64,000 nt of DNA from Nonlabens sp. YIK11 (GTDB lineage Bacteria > Bacteroidota > Bacteroidia > Flavobacteriales > Flavobacteriaceae), in contig NZ_LBMJ01000001.1 in assembly GCF_001413925.1 (NCBI RefSeq), positions 3,078,001 to 3,142,000 of the forward strand, read 5' to 3'. Under the pieces are notes generated by a model. That model was not told the DNA's origin and searched no databases. It saw only the letters and a list, made by a program, of their open reading frames with translations. The stretch's first letter is position 1, and every line of letters begins with the position of its first letter. This document shows positions 1-7,795 of the stretch, piece after piece. A program made the position numbers and the translations under genes.

Positions 1-265
1 CGTAAGCGTCGTGCTCAGATTTGCTAAGTAATTTATCTACCACACTTTGATTCTTAATAATGGTATTAAGGAAATCTTGCATTTCTCCTAGCCTCTGTTC
101 TAGATGGACTAATCTTTTATCAACAGATTTTGCAGAAAGCATTTGCATTTCTTGCATCTCATTGAATTTTGATTCAAGATTATTCTTGGATATCAATTCT
201 GCGACCTCGGTCAACTGATCTAAGATTACTTCTTGATTTAATTCTATATTGGACTGCTTTGACAT
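1..265 (-). CDS. Partial coiled-coil protein of the mobilisable element
   Basis: The frame opens at an ATG at 265 and runs off the left edge without a stop (88 codons seen). It begins MSKQSNIELNQEVILDQL and is rich in Leu, Glu, Gln and Lys with heptad-like spacing, so a coiled coil is likely. No membrane segment or signal peptide is seen. It lies 3 bases downstream of the relaxase stop on the same strand and is probably co-transcribed with it. I do not recognise the family; an accessory mobilisation role is inferred from position only. Confidence 0.6.
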   Translation of the reverse strand, partial: MSKQSNIELNQEVILDQLTEVAELISKNNLESKFNEMQEMQMLSAKSVDKRLVHLEQRLGEMQDFLNTIIKNQSVVDKLLSKSEHDAY

Positions 266-268
266 AAT

Positions 269-2638
269 TTATCGCTTATAACCTCTCCTTTTCTTCTTTT
301 TCTTTTTTGGATTGTGACAGTGATCAGGGTCTCCCGGATCTTCAATGTCATCACTGGCAACAAATTTTGATGTAGAATAGTTGTGGAAAGAACGCCCCAT
401 TTCATCATTTGGCGTCTCTTCTATGCTAAACGTAGGTGTATTTTCTGACGCATTTGTAAATTCTGGATTGGGTTCGTCTACTGATACATCAGCTGATAAG
501 TTTTTAGAGTTATTATCAACACCATTCATCATTAAAGAATAAAACTCTTCATTGTGTTGAATATTTTCAACAGTCACTGTGTAACCCTTAAAGGAAAAGG
601 AAGCATTGACATCATTAAAAAACTTTCCTTTATCAAAACCTACGATAACGCCATGCTTCGCAAATTCATCGACATATTCCTTTAGTCCCGTGATATCGGG
701 ATTAGAAATTATTTGATAATGTAATTTATTGATGTACTCCTTTGGTGATAATTTTTTTTGTTGCTCATTCTTACCTGTACTCTGGTGCTGATTAGCAGAA
801 ATATTTTCCAAATTATTTCTTGAAGGTGCCGCATCCAATTTTGATTTATATCCGTCACTCACTTCTGATTCTTTCAGATAGTTGTTATGATTGGCTGAGT
901 CATAAATCTTGGTAGGAGCACTAATATGCTTTACAGTTTCTTCCTTTAAGCCCAGATCTATTGAGTTGAACAATGCATTTAGTGATGCTAGTCTGTTAAT
1001 CCTCGACGCCTCAACAACTTTGTTAATCCTATCGATAGTTGCCATTGGATAGATGAGCTCAAGGAGTTTGAAAAGGTCAACTTTTTCATTCACCTTTTCT
1101 GAAGTCATTCTTAAATAAGGCTGAACCATAGAAGTATTAGCCATCTGCCCACTAAATCCATAAGGGTTTATTTTCACATTCTGACTTCTTAAGAGCAAGG
1201 CCAGTTGAGGCAAACTCCTTATATCATTAACTTCTAAAAAATTATTGATATAGCTTTTCTCCCGGTTAATAAACGCGTTTTGCGTATCCATAACTGGCAG
1301 CGATTTATCAAGTGTAGAAGATTGTTCTTGGCGATTCTTTATCCTCATATCTTCATCCTCTTGTTCGTTAATCACTGTTTGACCTAGGATCTGTTCAAGT
1401 GCTCTATCAATTTCCTTGATTAATTGTTGTTGACTCCCTTCAGATGTTGAACTCTCAAGAATTGCCGAAAGCTCCTCATTAAATTGCTTTGAACTAAGTT
1501 GTGGATAAATCTTTCTGATCGTCTTATTGAAACTCATTTCCCTATGCACTTCGCTGGCCTTGAAGCTATATTTTTTAGTATTGAATCTTAAACCATTTAC
1601 TTTACCGTTCTTCCCCATTACTATTTTAACGTCCACTTCTTTATGTCGGAAATAATCGATGTATTTCTCCAGAGTAGAGCTATTGGGATTTTCAATTATA
1701 GCGCGGTGATTCTGGTGAATTACTTTCCTTATAGATATGCTTTCCTGTTTCTTATTTTTAGATACTTGCTTAGCGCTGATCCAGCCAGGTTGGATCTGTT
1801 GAAGTGCTCTATCAATTTCCTTGATTAACTGTATTTGACTCCTTTCATCTGTTGAATTCTTAAAAATTGTCAGAAGCTCTTCATTTACTTGTTTTAAACT
1901 AAGCTGCGGATAAATCTTCCTGATCGTTTTATTAAAACCCATCTCCCTGTGCACTTCGCTGGCCCTGAAGCTATATTTTTGAGTATTGAATCTTAAACCA
2001 TTAACCTTACCGTTTTTGCCCATTACTATTTTAACATCAACGTCTTTAAGTCGGAAAGAATCGATGTATTTCTCCAGAGTAGAACAATAAGGACTCTCAG
2101 TTATAGCCTGGTGATTCTGGTATGTTTCCTTTCTTATTGGTATACTTTCTTGCTTGTTATTTTTAGATATTTCTTTTGCGCTGATCCAACCACGCTGCAG
2201 GCTTATTTCATGAGCCACATCACCTGCTTTCTTACCTATTTTGAAATCCTTATAGGCCTTACCGTCAAAATCTATTCTATTGTAATAAAGATGAACATGT
2301 CGATGCGATTTGTCTTTATGAAGAAAAGCGACGTGTTGATGTTGATCAAGTTTCATTGCTGTACTAAAATCTGCTACCACCTGTTTCCAAACTTTATTAG
2401 TCACCTTCGCTTTATTATCAACCGACAAGGAAAGTATCACCGAGATTACATTCTTCTTGCAATTGGTGTTTAGCTTTTGAATCATTTCGAAATCCTGATG
2501 AAATTTGTTCACTTCAGTACCTAGCAGCATGTGTTTGGAGACTATTTTCGCCTCTTTCTTTTGATCATTTGCATAATCAATGGCTACCTTGGCACTGCTT
2601 GTGGTACTAACTTTTGCAATCATTTTGGGAATATTCAC
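269..2638 (-). CDS. Relaxase/mobilisation nuclease with internal duplication
   Basis: This is a MobA/VirD2-type relaxase of 789 residues that would nick the origin of transfer and pilot the strand during conjugative mobilisation. The N-terminal domain (residues 1-150) has the metal-binding histidine triad in KSHRHVHLYYNRID (H112, H114, H116); Tyr22 is a candidate nicking tyrosine. Residues 150-284 and 285-419 are tandem copies of one 135-residue unit, and two more diverged versions of its core seem to lie near 455-555 and 640-720. The C terminus is very basic (PKKKKKKRRGYKR), which fits DNA contact. Its start overlaps the ribbon-helix-helix gene by 32 bases. The duplication makes it longer than typical Bacteroidota mobilisation relaxases. 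The family call is firm; the catalytic Tyr is inferred. Confidence 0.88.
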   Translation of the reverse strand: MNIPKMIAKVSTTSSAKVAIDYANDQKKEAKIVSKHMLLGTEVNKFHQDFEMIQKLNTNCKKNVISVILSLSVDNKAKVTNKVWKQVVADFSTAMKLDQHQHVAFLHKDKSHRHVHLYYNRIDFDGKAYKDFKIGKKAGDVAHEISLQRGWISAKEISKNNKQESIPIRKETYQNHQAITESPYCSTLEKYIDSFRLKDVDVKIVMGKNGKVNGLRFNTQKYSFRASEVHREMGFNKTIRKIYPQLSLKQVNEELLTIFKNSTDERSQIQLIKEIDRALQQIQPGWISAKQVSKNKKQESISIRKVIHQNHRAIIENPNSSTLEKYIDYFRHKEVDVKIVMGKNGKVNGLRFNTKKYSFKASEVHREMSFNKTIRKIYPQLSSKQFNEELSAILESSTSEGSQQQLIKEIDRALEQILGQTVINEQEDEDMRIKNRQEQSSTLDKSLPVMDTQNAFINREKSYINNFLEVNDIRSLPQLALLLRSQNVKINPYGFSGQMANTSMVQPYLRMTSEKVNEKVDLFKLLELIYPMATIDRINKVVEASRINRLASLNALFNSIDLGLKEETVKHISAPTKIYDSANHNNYLKESEVSDGYKSKLDAAPSRNNLENISANQHQSTGKNEQQKKLSPKEYINKLHYQIISNPDITGLKEYVDEFAKHGVIVGFDKGKFFNDVNASFSFKGYTVTVENIQHNEEFYSLMMNGVDNNSKNLSADVSVDEPNPEFTNASENTPTFSIEETPNDEMGRSFHNYSTSKFVASDDIEDPGDPDHCHNPKKKKKKRRGYKR
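1382..1786 (-). repeat. Intragenic tandem repeat, unit 2
   Basis: Second 405-base unit inside the relaxase gene (residues 285-419), directly abutting unit 1. Both units start GWISAK and end near EIDRAL. By eye about three quarters of residues match, with blocks such as VDVKIVMGKNGKVNGLRFNT identical. Confidence 0.85.
1787..2191 (-). repeat. Intragenic tandem repeat, unit 1
   Basis: First 405-base unit inside the relaxase gene (residues 150-284), immediately after the catalytic domain. The unit length is preserved in the second copy, so the duplication kept the reading frame. Confidence 0.85.
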
Positions 2639-2948
2639 GGATTTTGTGACGAAACTCTTGCACTAATTCTCTTACTTCTGAGGAAAGCCTAGGATCTGAT
2701 TTTTTGAACATATTAGCAACACTCTGCCAGCGATTTGATTCGAGAAATAGTGATCGTATGAATTCATTTTCCTCACTGGTCTTTCTTATTGGAATCGGTT
2801 TGCTTTCCAGTAGCAAGCGTATATATTCGCTAAGATTATATCCCATTTTCTCTGCCATCAAGTTGTATCGTCTTTTCTGCAAAGAAGTCACCCTAATTTT
2901 AATCCATTCAGTTTTACCTACAGCTTTTCTAGAAGCATTGCTTTTCAT
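2607..2948 (-). CDS. Ribbon-helix-helix mobilisation accessory protein (MobC-like)
   Basis: A 113-residue basic protein. I place the start at the ATG at 2948 (MKSNASRKAVGKTEWIKIRV), because the upstream extension to 2993 overlaps the previous gene and lacks conserved character. The segment KTEWIKIRVTSLQKRRYNLMA followed by a helix with YNLSEYIRLLL is typical of ribbon-helix-helix relaxosome proteins that bind oriT and help the relaxase. It overlaps the relaxase start by 32 bases, which suggests translational coupling. The exact family name is inferred; an oriT would be expected close by but none could be identified by eye. Confidence 0.7.
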   Translation of the reverse strand: MKSNASRKAVGKTEWIKIRVTSLQKRRYNLMAEKMGYNLSEYIRLLLESKPIPIRKTSEENEFIRSLFLESNRWQSVANMFKKSDPRLSSEVRELVQEFRHKIREYSQNDCKS

Positions 2949-2979
2949 AAAATAAAGATTATTAAAAGTGGATAGTAGC

Positions 2980-3276
2980 TCAGTGAGTATCACTTTTAGT
3001 AACTAGACTCGTCATTACCTCTTCTATTTGAGATCTTTTATAGAACACACTACCTTCAATATAGTATGCTACCAAAGTGCCTTTCTTCGTCCAAAGATGT
3101 ATCGTGCTGAGGTCCTTTTTTAAAAGTTTGGAGACTTCTATTCGAGTGAGATATTCTATCGTAGGAGTTTTAGTTAATTCCTTCTCGAATTCTCTTAATC
3201 GCGTATCGATGGCATCAATTATTGTCCTTGTTAACTCGTCAGGCGTCGTTAATATGAATTGTATTTGTTTGTGCAT
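2980..3276 (-). CDS. Helix-turn-helix (excisionase/MerR-like) protein
   Basis: A 98-residue protein with a helix-turn-helix in its C-terminal half: YLTRIEVSKLLKKDLSTIHLW then KKGTLVAYYIEGSVFYKRS, the usual layout of the HTH_17/excisionase-like family in Bacteroidota mobile elements. The N-terminal half is a charged helix. It lies just upstream of the ribbon-helix-helix gene on the same strand. It may control the mobilisation genes or act as a recombination directionality factor; the sequence does not decide between them. Confidence 0.7.
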   Translation of the reverse strand: MHKQIQFILTTPDELTRTIIDAIDTRLREFEKELTKTPTIEYLTRIEVSKLLKKDLSTIHLWTKKGTLVAYYIEGSVFYKRSQIEEVMTSLVTKSDTH

Positions 3277-3344
3277 AATGAAAATGTTTCTATTACCACA
3301 AATGTTGGAAGAGGATACCGAAAGGATCTACAAAAATCCTTTTT

Positions 3345-4304
3345 CTACGGATTGTGGTTAGTCTTGTATTTACTAATGATAGAACGATCAATGCCTATTG
3401 AACGTAAATAGTCAAAATCCTTTTCTTTAAAATTTTGGGATACGTTTCTAGCGTTTGAATTGGAACCAGAATAATTTGAAATTGTGCCATGTAGTTGGGT
3501 CTTCAGAGTAACCGGTTTTATGCTCCTGAAAGACAGTAGAAAATTGGCTATCGATGCAGCAGGATTATCTGCATTTTTAAAAGCACTCTTCAAAATTTTA
3601 TCTAACCCAAGTATTTCCAATTGTCGACATTTTGCAGCAGCATTGGATCGCTCTTTCTCTGTTTCGATATCGACTTGCGTAAATTCAAGCTTTACATGTT
3701 TAAGACTATTGTGTCTTTTATTTAGCTGCTTATTCAATTCTAGAAAACTCCTTTCACTTTCAAGTAGTTCATACCTAGAATACTCATCAGTCCATTCCGA
3801 ACAAATAATATTAAGTATGCTTTTGGTTTCTTGTATTGTATTGAGATAAAAGTCAGCTATTTCCATCGTCAAATTCAGATTTGATCGTGAAAGGGTCACC
3901 AGTTTTTGAATAATCAATTCCCTCATTTGAGTTTCTGTAAAATACTCCTCGTCTTCAGTTATATGAATCTCTCGAAACTCAAAGGGAGATGGAAAATAAT
4001 AACATTCATAATCAATTATTTCAGGGATATAGCTTTTATAGTCTAAAACGTATGGGTTAAGAAGGCCCAATGTCTCCGCATATTTTGATATGGCTTCTAT
4101 ATCAAAAACAAAGATTTCATTGTTTATTAGGGAAGTGAAATCGGCAATTGGTTGTCGATAATCAAAAAAATCAAAGTAATCATGTGAGGGACATAAATAG
4201 TCAATCCATTTCAATTCTGCATGAATAAATTTTTCGGAAGCTCCGTTTTCCCTTTTTGGCAATAACTTAAAAGCGTTCTTAGTGGGTCGAAATAGGTTCT
4301 TCAT
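3345..4304 (-). CDS. Unknown protein of the mobilisable element
   Basis: A 319-residue soluble protein with no signal peptide or membrane segment. The N-terminal half is rich in Tyr, Phe and acidic residues. Residues about 170-230 form a charged, Glu/Lys/Leu-rich helix likely to be a coiled coil. The C terminus ends in a small Lys-rich segment (DRSIISKYKTNHNP). I do not recognise a domain. It starts 6 bases after the integrase stop, so the two are probably one transcript; that linkage suggests a role in element maintenance or mobilisation, which is inference only. Confidence 0.65.
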   Translation of the reverse strand: MKNLFRPTKNAFKLLPKRENGASEKFIHAELKWIDYLCPSHDYFDFFDYRQPIADFTSLINNEIFVFDIEAISKYAETLGLLNPYVLDYKSYIPEIIDYECYYFPSPFEFREIHITEDEEYFTETQMRELIIQKLVTLSRSNLNLTMEIADFYLNTIQETKSILNIICSEWTDEYSRYELLESERSFLELNKQLNKRHNSLKHVKLEFTQVDIETEKERSNAAAKCRQLEILGLDKILKSAFKNADNPAASIANFLLSFRSIKPVTLKTQLHGTISNYSGSNSNARNVSQNFKEKDFDYLRSIGIDRSIISKYKTNHNP

Positions 4305-4310
4305 TGTTAT

Positions 4311-5585
4311 TTATGTATTATTCCAAATTCTGGCCAGCTGCAAACTATAATCAATTGGCTTTTTACCGATGTAGTCTAGGAATTGGGCTTCTGAACTATG
4401 CGCTGTAATATTCATCAATAATGGTGTTGGGTATAATTGTGTAGAGTAAAAGTTGGTACAAAACGATCTTCTACATATGTGTGAGCTGACTAATTCATGC
4501 TTCGAATGGTTACCGTTCAAATATCGTTTTGAATCCTTATCGAATTTGTTACCATTAACAACCTCGTCTAATCCAGCCTTTTCACAGACTTTTTTCAAAT
4601 ACCTATTAAAGAGAGCTTTTGCGCTATCAAGGTTATTAGCAAATACAGGTGGGAAATTACCGAGATATGTGTCCAAGATATTTTGAACTTTCGGATGTAT
4701 AGGTATCTGAACTTTCTTTCCTGTTTTTTGTTGGACAAGAATAATAAAACGATGTCCTTGTATCTGTTTGATCATTGATGCATTCATCCGCAACAAATCC
4801 GAAACTCGTTGACCGGTGTAACAGCCTATGACTAGCCAAGATGCAGTAGTACGATATTTTTCCTCTTTAAAAGAATAGGAATGTACCTTCTCAATTTCCT
4901 CAAATGTTAAATATATCTTGGGCGTTTTTACAGTGAAGCCTTTGAAAAAATCCAATTGATCACTAACATCATATCCATTTTTCTTTGCATCCAGACAGAT
5001 CGTTTTGACAAATCTCAAAAATCGACCTACAGTATTATCACTCAACTTTTGTTCTGTCTTCATAAAAGCAGTTATACCTTTACCGTAAGAAATATCAACG
5101 TCTGTCAACGCATGCTTTTTGCCGACATATTCATCATATAAATCTAGCTTCTTAACAACTGCCTTATATTTTGCAGAACTACTCTTGCTCGCACCAATAC
5201 GACCGTTATCGTACTGCTTATATTCGAGGTTTTTGAGATACTCTTTACCATAGGTTACTAGTAAATTAGCATCATCGGTTTTTGTTCGATTGAAATGTTT
5301 ATTTATAGCATTGACGAGCCAATTTCCGTCAATCACAGAACCTAGTTTTGATTCATGCTGAAAGGATTTCTGAATTGAAGCTTTTAATTCATCAAGATCA
5401 ATTGCCAATTGTCTGGTTTCAGCATCCTTTTGAATAGGCATGTTCTTTACAGACCATTTGGCTGGATCGATAAATAGGTTTGTCTTACGCCTTACGTCAA
5501 CCTTTTTACCATCAATTACACGTACATAAATAGGTGCCTGTTTGTTCTTAGATTTTGTATGTAGTGCAAATTTTATAGTCGCCAT
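4311..5585 (-). CDS. Tyrosine recombinase (integrase)
   Basis: A 424-residue site-specific recombinase that would integrate and excise the element. Domains in order: an N-terminal beta-rich arm-binding segment (1-45), a SAM-like core-binding domain (about 105-210) and the catalytic domain (225-424). Catalytic residues seen are Arg260 in TGQRVSD, His369 and Arg372 in SHICRRSF, His396 in ITAHSSEAQ and the nucleophile Tyr405 in FLDYIG. It is the outermost gene of the element, next to the probable attachment site, which is the usual arrangement. Two inverted repeats lie in its leader (5600-5614 and 5694-5714). Confidence 0.93.
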   Translation of the reverse strand: MATIKFALHTKSKNKQAPIYVRVIDGKKVDVRRKTNLFIDPAKWSVKNMPIQKDAETRQLAIDLDELKASIQKSFQHESKLGSVIDGNWLVNAINKHFNRTKTDDANLLVTYGKEYLKNLEYKQYDNGRIGASKSSSAKYKAVVKKLDLYDEYVGKKHALTDVDISYGKGITAFMKTEQKLSDNTVGRFLRFVKTICLDAKKNGYDVSDQLDFFKGFTVKTPKIYLTFEEIEKVHSYSFKEEKYRTTASWLVIGCYTGQRVSDLLRMNASMIKQIQGHRFIILVQQKTGKKVQIPIHPKVQNILDTYLGNFPPVFANNLDSAKALFNRYLKKVCEKAGLDEVVNGNKFDKDSKRYLNGNHSKHELVSSHICRRSFCTNFYSTQLYPTPLLMNITAHSSEAQFLDYIGKKPIDYSLQLARIWNNT

Positions 5586-5599
5586 ATTAATTGTATCTC

Positions 5600-5614
5600 C
5601 GGCAAAGTTTGCCG
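5600..5614. promoter_or_regulatory. Inverted repeat in integrase leader
   Basis: CGGCAAA-G-TTTGCCG, a perfect 7-base inverted repeat 15 bases upstream of the integrase start. Its size and position suit an operator for a dimeric regulator such as the element's own HTH protein (inference). Confidence 0.4.
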
Positions 5615-5693
5615 ATATCTTGACGACAAATCTGCAATCTATTTCTTACTCATACAATCATATTCACAAATTAAAATTAAACCAACTGTATAT

Positions 5694-5714
5694 AAATACT
5701 GATTATCAGTATTT
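5694..5714. promoter_or_regulatory. Inverted repeat between integrase and element end
   Basis: AAATACTGA-TTA-TCAGTATTT, a perfect 9-base inverted repeat in the AT-rich stretch between the integrase and the probable attachment site. It could be an integrase/excisionase arm site or an operator. Confidence 0.4.
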
Positions 5715-5764
5715 TAAGCAAAAGAAACATTATTTAATTAGAATAGAATTGTATCGTTTAAGAG

Positions 5765-5778
5765 CGCCCGACTCCACA
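5765..5778 (+). other. Probable attachment site: 3' end of a tmRNA or tRNA-Ala
   Basis: The string CGCCCGACTCCACA is followed within 10 bases by a strong plus-strand terminator, but no gene lies upstream on that strand. CGACTCC plus discriminator A reads as the 3' half of an acceptor stem, with a U at position 70 that would pair with G3, the alanine identity element shared by tmRNA and tRNA-Ala. Integrases of this class commonly target such 3' ends. The rest of the RNA gene would lie beyond the far end of the element, outside the window. Confidence 0.4.
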
Positions 5779-5784
5779 GATCAA

Positions 5785-5819
5785 AACACCATACGAAAAT
5801 GTATGGTGTTTTTTTTTAT
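5785..5819 (+). terminator. Orphan rho-independent terminator
   Basis: AACACCATAC, a 6-base loop and GTATGGTGTT form a perfect 10-base stem followed by nine T residues on the plus strand. No plus-strand gene precedes it, consistent with a terminator left behind when the element entered the RNA gene it served. Confidence 0.8.
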
Positions 5820-5871
5820 TCATGAGCTTTTAACACTGGTTTGTAACTAAGCTGTATAAACATATGACAAG

Positions 5872-5903
5872 AAAAGCCCGATCACAAAATGATCGGGCTT
5901 TTT
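5872..5903 (-). terminator. Terminator of the metal-tail lipoprotein gene
   Basis: AAGCCCGATCA, loop CAAAA, TGATCGGGCTT: a perfect 11-base stem flanked by an A run and a T run, so it can work in both directions. It lies about 30 bases after the stop of the minus-strand lipoprotein gene. Confidence 0.85.
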
Positions 5904-5935
5904 GCATGAAATTGTAAATTCTTAAATATTACTAA

Positions 5936-7327
5936 TTAAGAACACTTTGAACTATGCTTGTGCCATCTGCTTTTATTCTTGCATTTTGATGGTTTTTTGT
6001 AGCACTTATAGTCGTGTTTATGCCACCATCCGTAGCTGGAACAATAAGTCTTCTTTTGACACCAAGATGAGTGTTTGTGCCACCAGTCCGTGATTTTACA
6101 TTCTTTGTCATCGTCATCGTCATCATCGTGATCATCATTGTCGCCGCTTACCTCGCACAATTCTCCGCCGTTTGTACTAGTTCCTTCCACTACGGTTAGA
6201 TTACCGTATGTGCTACCTGGACCTATAGCTTCATCACAGCTTGTATCAATTTTATCTTTACAAATGAAATTGAAATAGATTTTCAATTCCTTACCAAACG
6301 AACCATCATGTGCCTTACCATAAATCTTAATGACTTCACCTGGCTTGACGTAGTCATGAAATACATATTTATAATCCTGAGATTGTTTAATGGTAATTTT
6401 TGCGCCATGGCTACCCGTATATTTTAAAGAAAGGTAGTTCACCTTACCATCGCAGTCATTGCATTCTGGCTCTGGTTCTTCAGGAGCATCACATATAGGA
6501 CCACCTAAAACGCTGTTTCCATCTACGACCTCAAAATCTCCAAAAGTGTCACCCACTAAAACTGCTTCATCACAATTTGTAACGACTTTAGCAACTTTAC
6601 AGTGGTTCACATAGATGTAGACTTTATCTCCAAAGGATCCATCTTCTCTAGTTCCTGCAATAGTAATTTGCTCTTCTGGATCTACATGAGCGTCAAAGAT
6701 GACGTGTCCATTGGATTGCTTGATCTGTACTCTAGCCGTTTTATCTCCGTTGTACTGGAATGCTAATCTATCAAGACCACCGCTACAATCAGAACAAGTC
6801 ACTGGTGGATCCAAAACACCTATGTTACCTACTGCAAGTATGGTCTCCATATTCTCCATACTAAAATGGGGTCCTACATAGTACTCACGCTGGTTGACCA
6901 ACTCATCAAAATCTGCCACATCACCATTATCCATGTGAGTAAAATAAGTTTGGGATATACCAGTAGTTCCATTAACAGGATTCAATGTTTTGGCACGAGC
7001 TCCTTCTTGACCAAATACACCTTCATGGATATGAACTGGATGCATCAATCCTGGCGAGGTGTTTTTGAGTTTGATGAAAGCTTCAATACCTTTTTTTCCA
7101 GCATCTCTAATCGTTATAAAACCTGATATTCCAGGAACATCTGCCTCCTTAAGCTTATAGGTGACCCGTATTCCTTCAATTTTAGAATTTTTGGCACTCT
7201 TCATACCAAGTTCTAAATTGGACTCCTGTACCTCAGGAGTATTGTCAAACTCATCCAATTCTTCTGGACTACAGGCAAGCACCATTGCCAATAATCCTAA
7301 AACAAAAATTTTATTAAAGTTTTTCAT
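5936..7327 (-). CDS. Lipoprotein with His/Trp/Cys repeat tail
   Basis: A 463-residue secreted lipoprotein; the lipobox LAMVLACS places the lipidated Cys at residue 19. The N-terminal third contains MHPVHIHEG, reminiscent of CHRD/superoxide-dismutase-like folds. The middle has two related units of about 100 residues, each starting with a CxxC (CSDCSGG and CNDCDGK) and containing an AxxxIKQS segment and a DGSFG turn. The end is unusual: an Asp run, then three units of the form W-H-K-H-x-x-x-C separated by Cys/Lys-rich linkers. His and Cys at this density suggest metal binding (inference). It is the first gene beyond the mobile element and is transcribed alone. Confidence 0.75.
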   Translation of the reverse strand: MKNFNKIFVLGLLAMVLACSPEELDEFDNTPEVQESNLELGMKSAKNSKIEGIRVTYKLKEADVPGISGFITIRDAGKKGIEAFIKLKNTSPGLMHPVHIHEGVFGQEGARAKTLNPVNGTTGISQTYFTHMDNGDVADFDELVNQREYYVGPHFSMENMETILAVGNIGVLDPPVTCSDCSGGLDRLAFQYNGDKTARVQIKQSNGHVIFDAHVDPEEQITIAGTREDGSFGDKVYIYVNHCKVAKVVTNCDEAVLVGDTFGDFEVVDGNSVLGGPICDAPEEPEPECNDCDGKVNYLSLKYTGSHGAKITIKQSQDYKYVFHDYVKPGEVIKIYGKAHDGSFGKELKIYFNFICKDKIDTSCDEAIGPGSTYGNLTVVEGTSTNGGELCEVSGDNDDHDDDDDDDKECKITDWWHKHSSWCQKKTYCSSYGWWHKHDYKCYKKPSKCKNKSRWHKHSSKCS

Positions 7328-7795
7328 AGTATTAGTTTAGAGTAGAAAGTTAACGAGCTTTACTGAGCGTTTGACAAGAATTCTACATGAGGGAATTATA
7401 TTCGACTTTTAGGAATCAACGGCGGCAACTACAAGTTATACCGATCAAACTGCTTATTTCTTAATTTCAGAAATCAAATATTGAAACATTAGTATACTTA
7501 AGATTGTCAGGTCTACTGATCTTTGTAATTATTGTTTGACGACAATTACCCTAAAAAATCGAATTCTTAAACAAAGGAATGGTTTCGTAGAATTCTGAAG
7601 GACTGAAAGCCAGTTGTTTGAGGCCGATTTCTTTAACTTAGAAATATTAGGGCTATTAGAAATTTGAATTTCAAAACTTACTATTGCTCTATATGCAACT
7701 AAAGTACAAAGTCTTAAAACTAGTTGATATCCTTATATTTACACGTAGTTGAGCTACATACTGCTAATATAATTTTGATGTTTTCTATCATCCCT
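7328..7795. other. Intergenic region without a recognisable gene
   Basis: About 470 AT-rich bases between the divergent lipoprotein and histidine kinase genes. Both promoters should lie here, but no clean TAnnTTTG box was found; TATATTTA at about 7734-7741 is the nearest match upstream of the kinase. No tRNA-like fold or repeat was seen. Confidence 0.5.
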
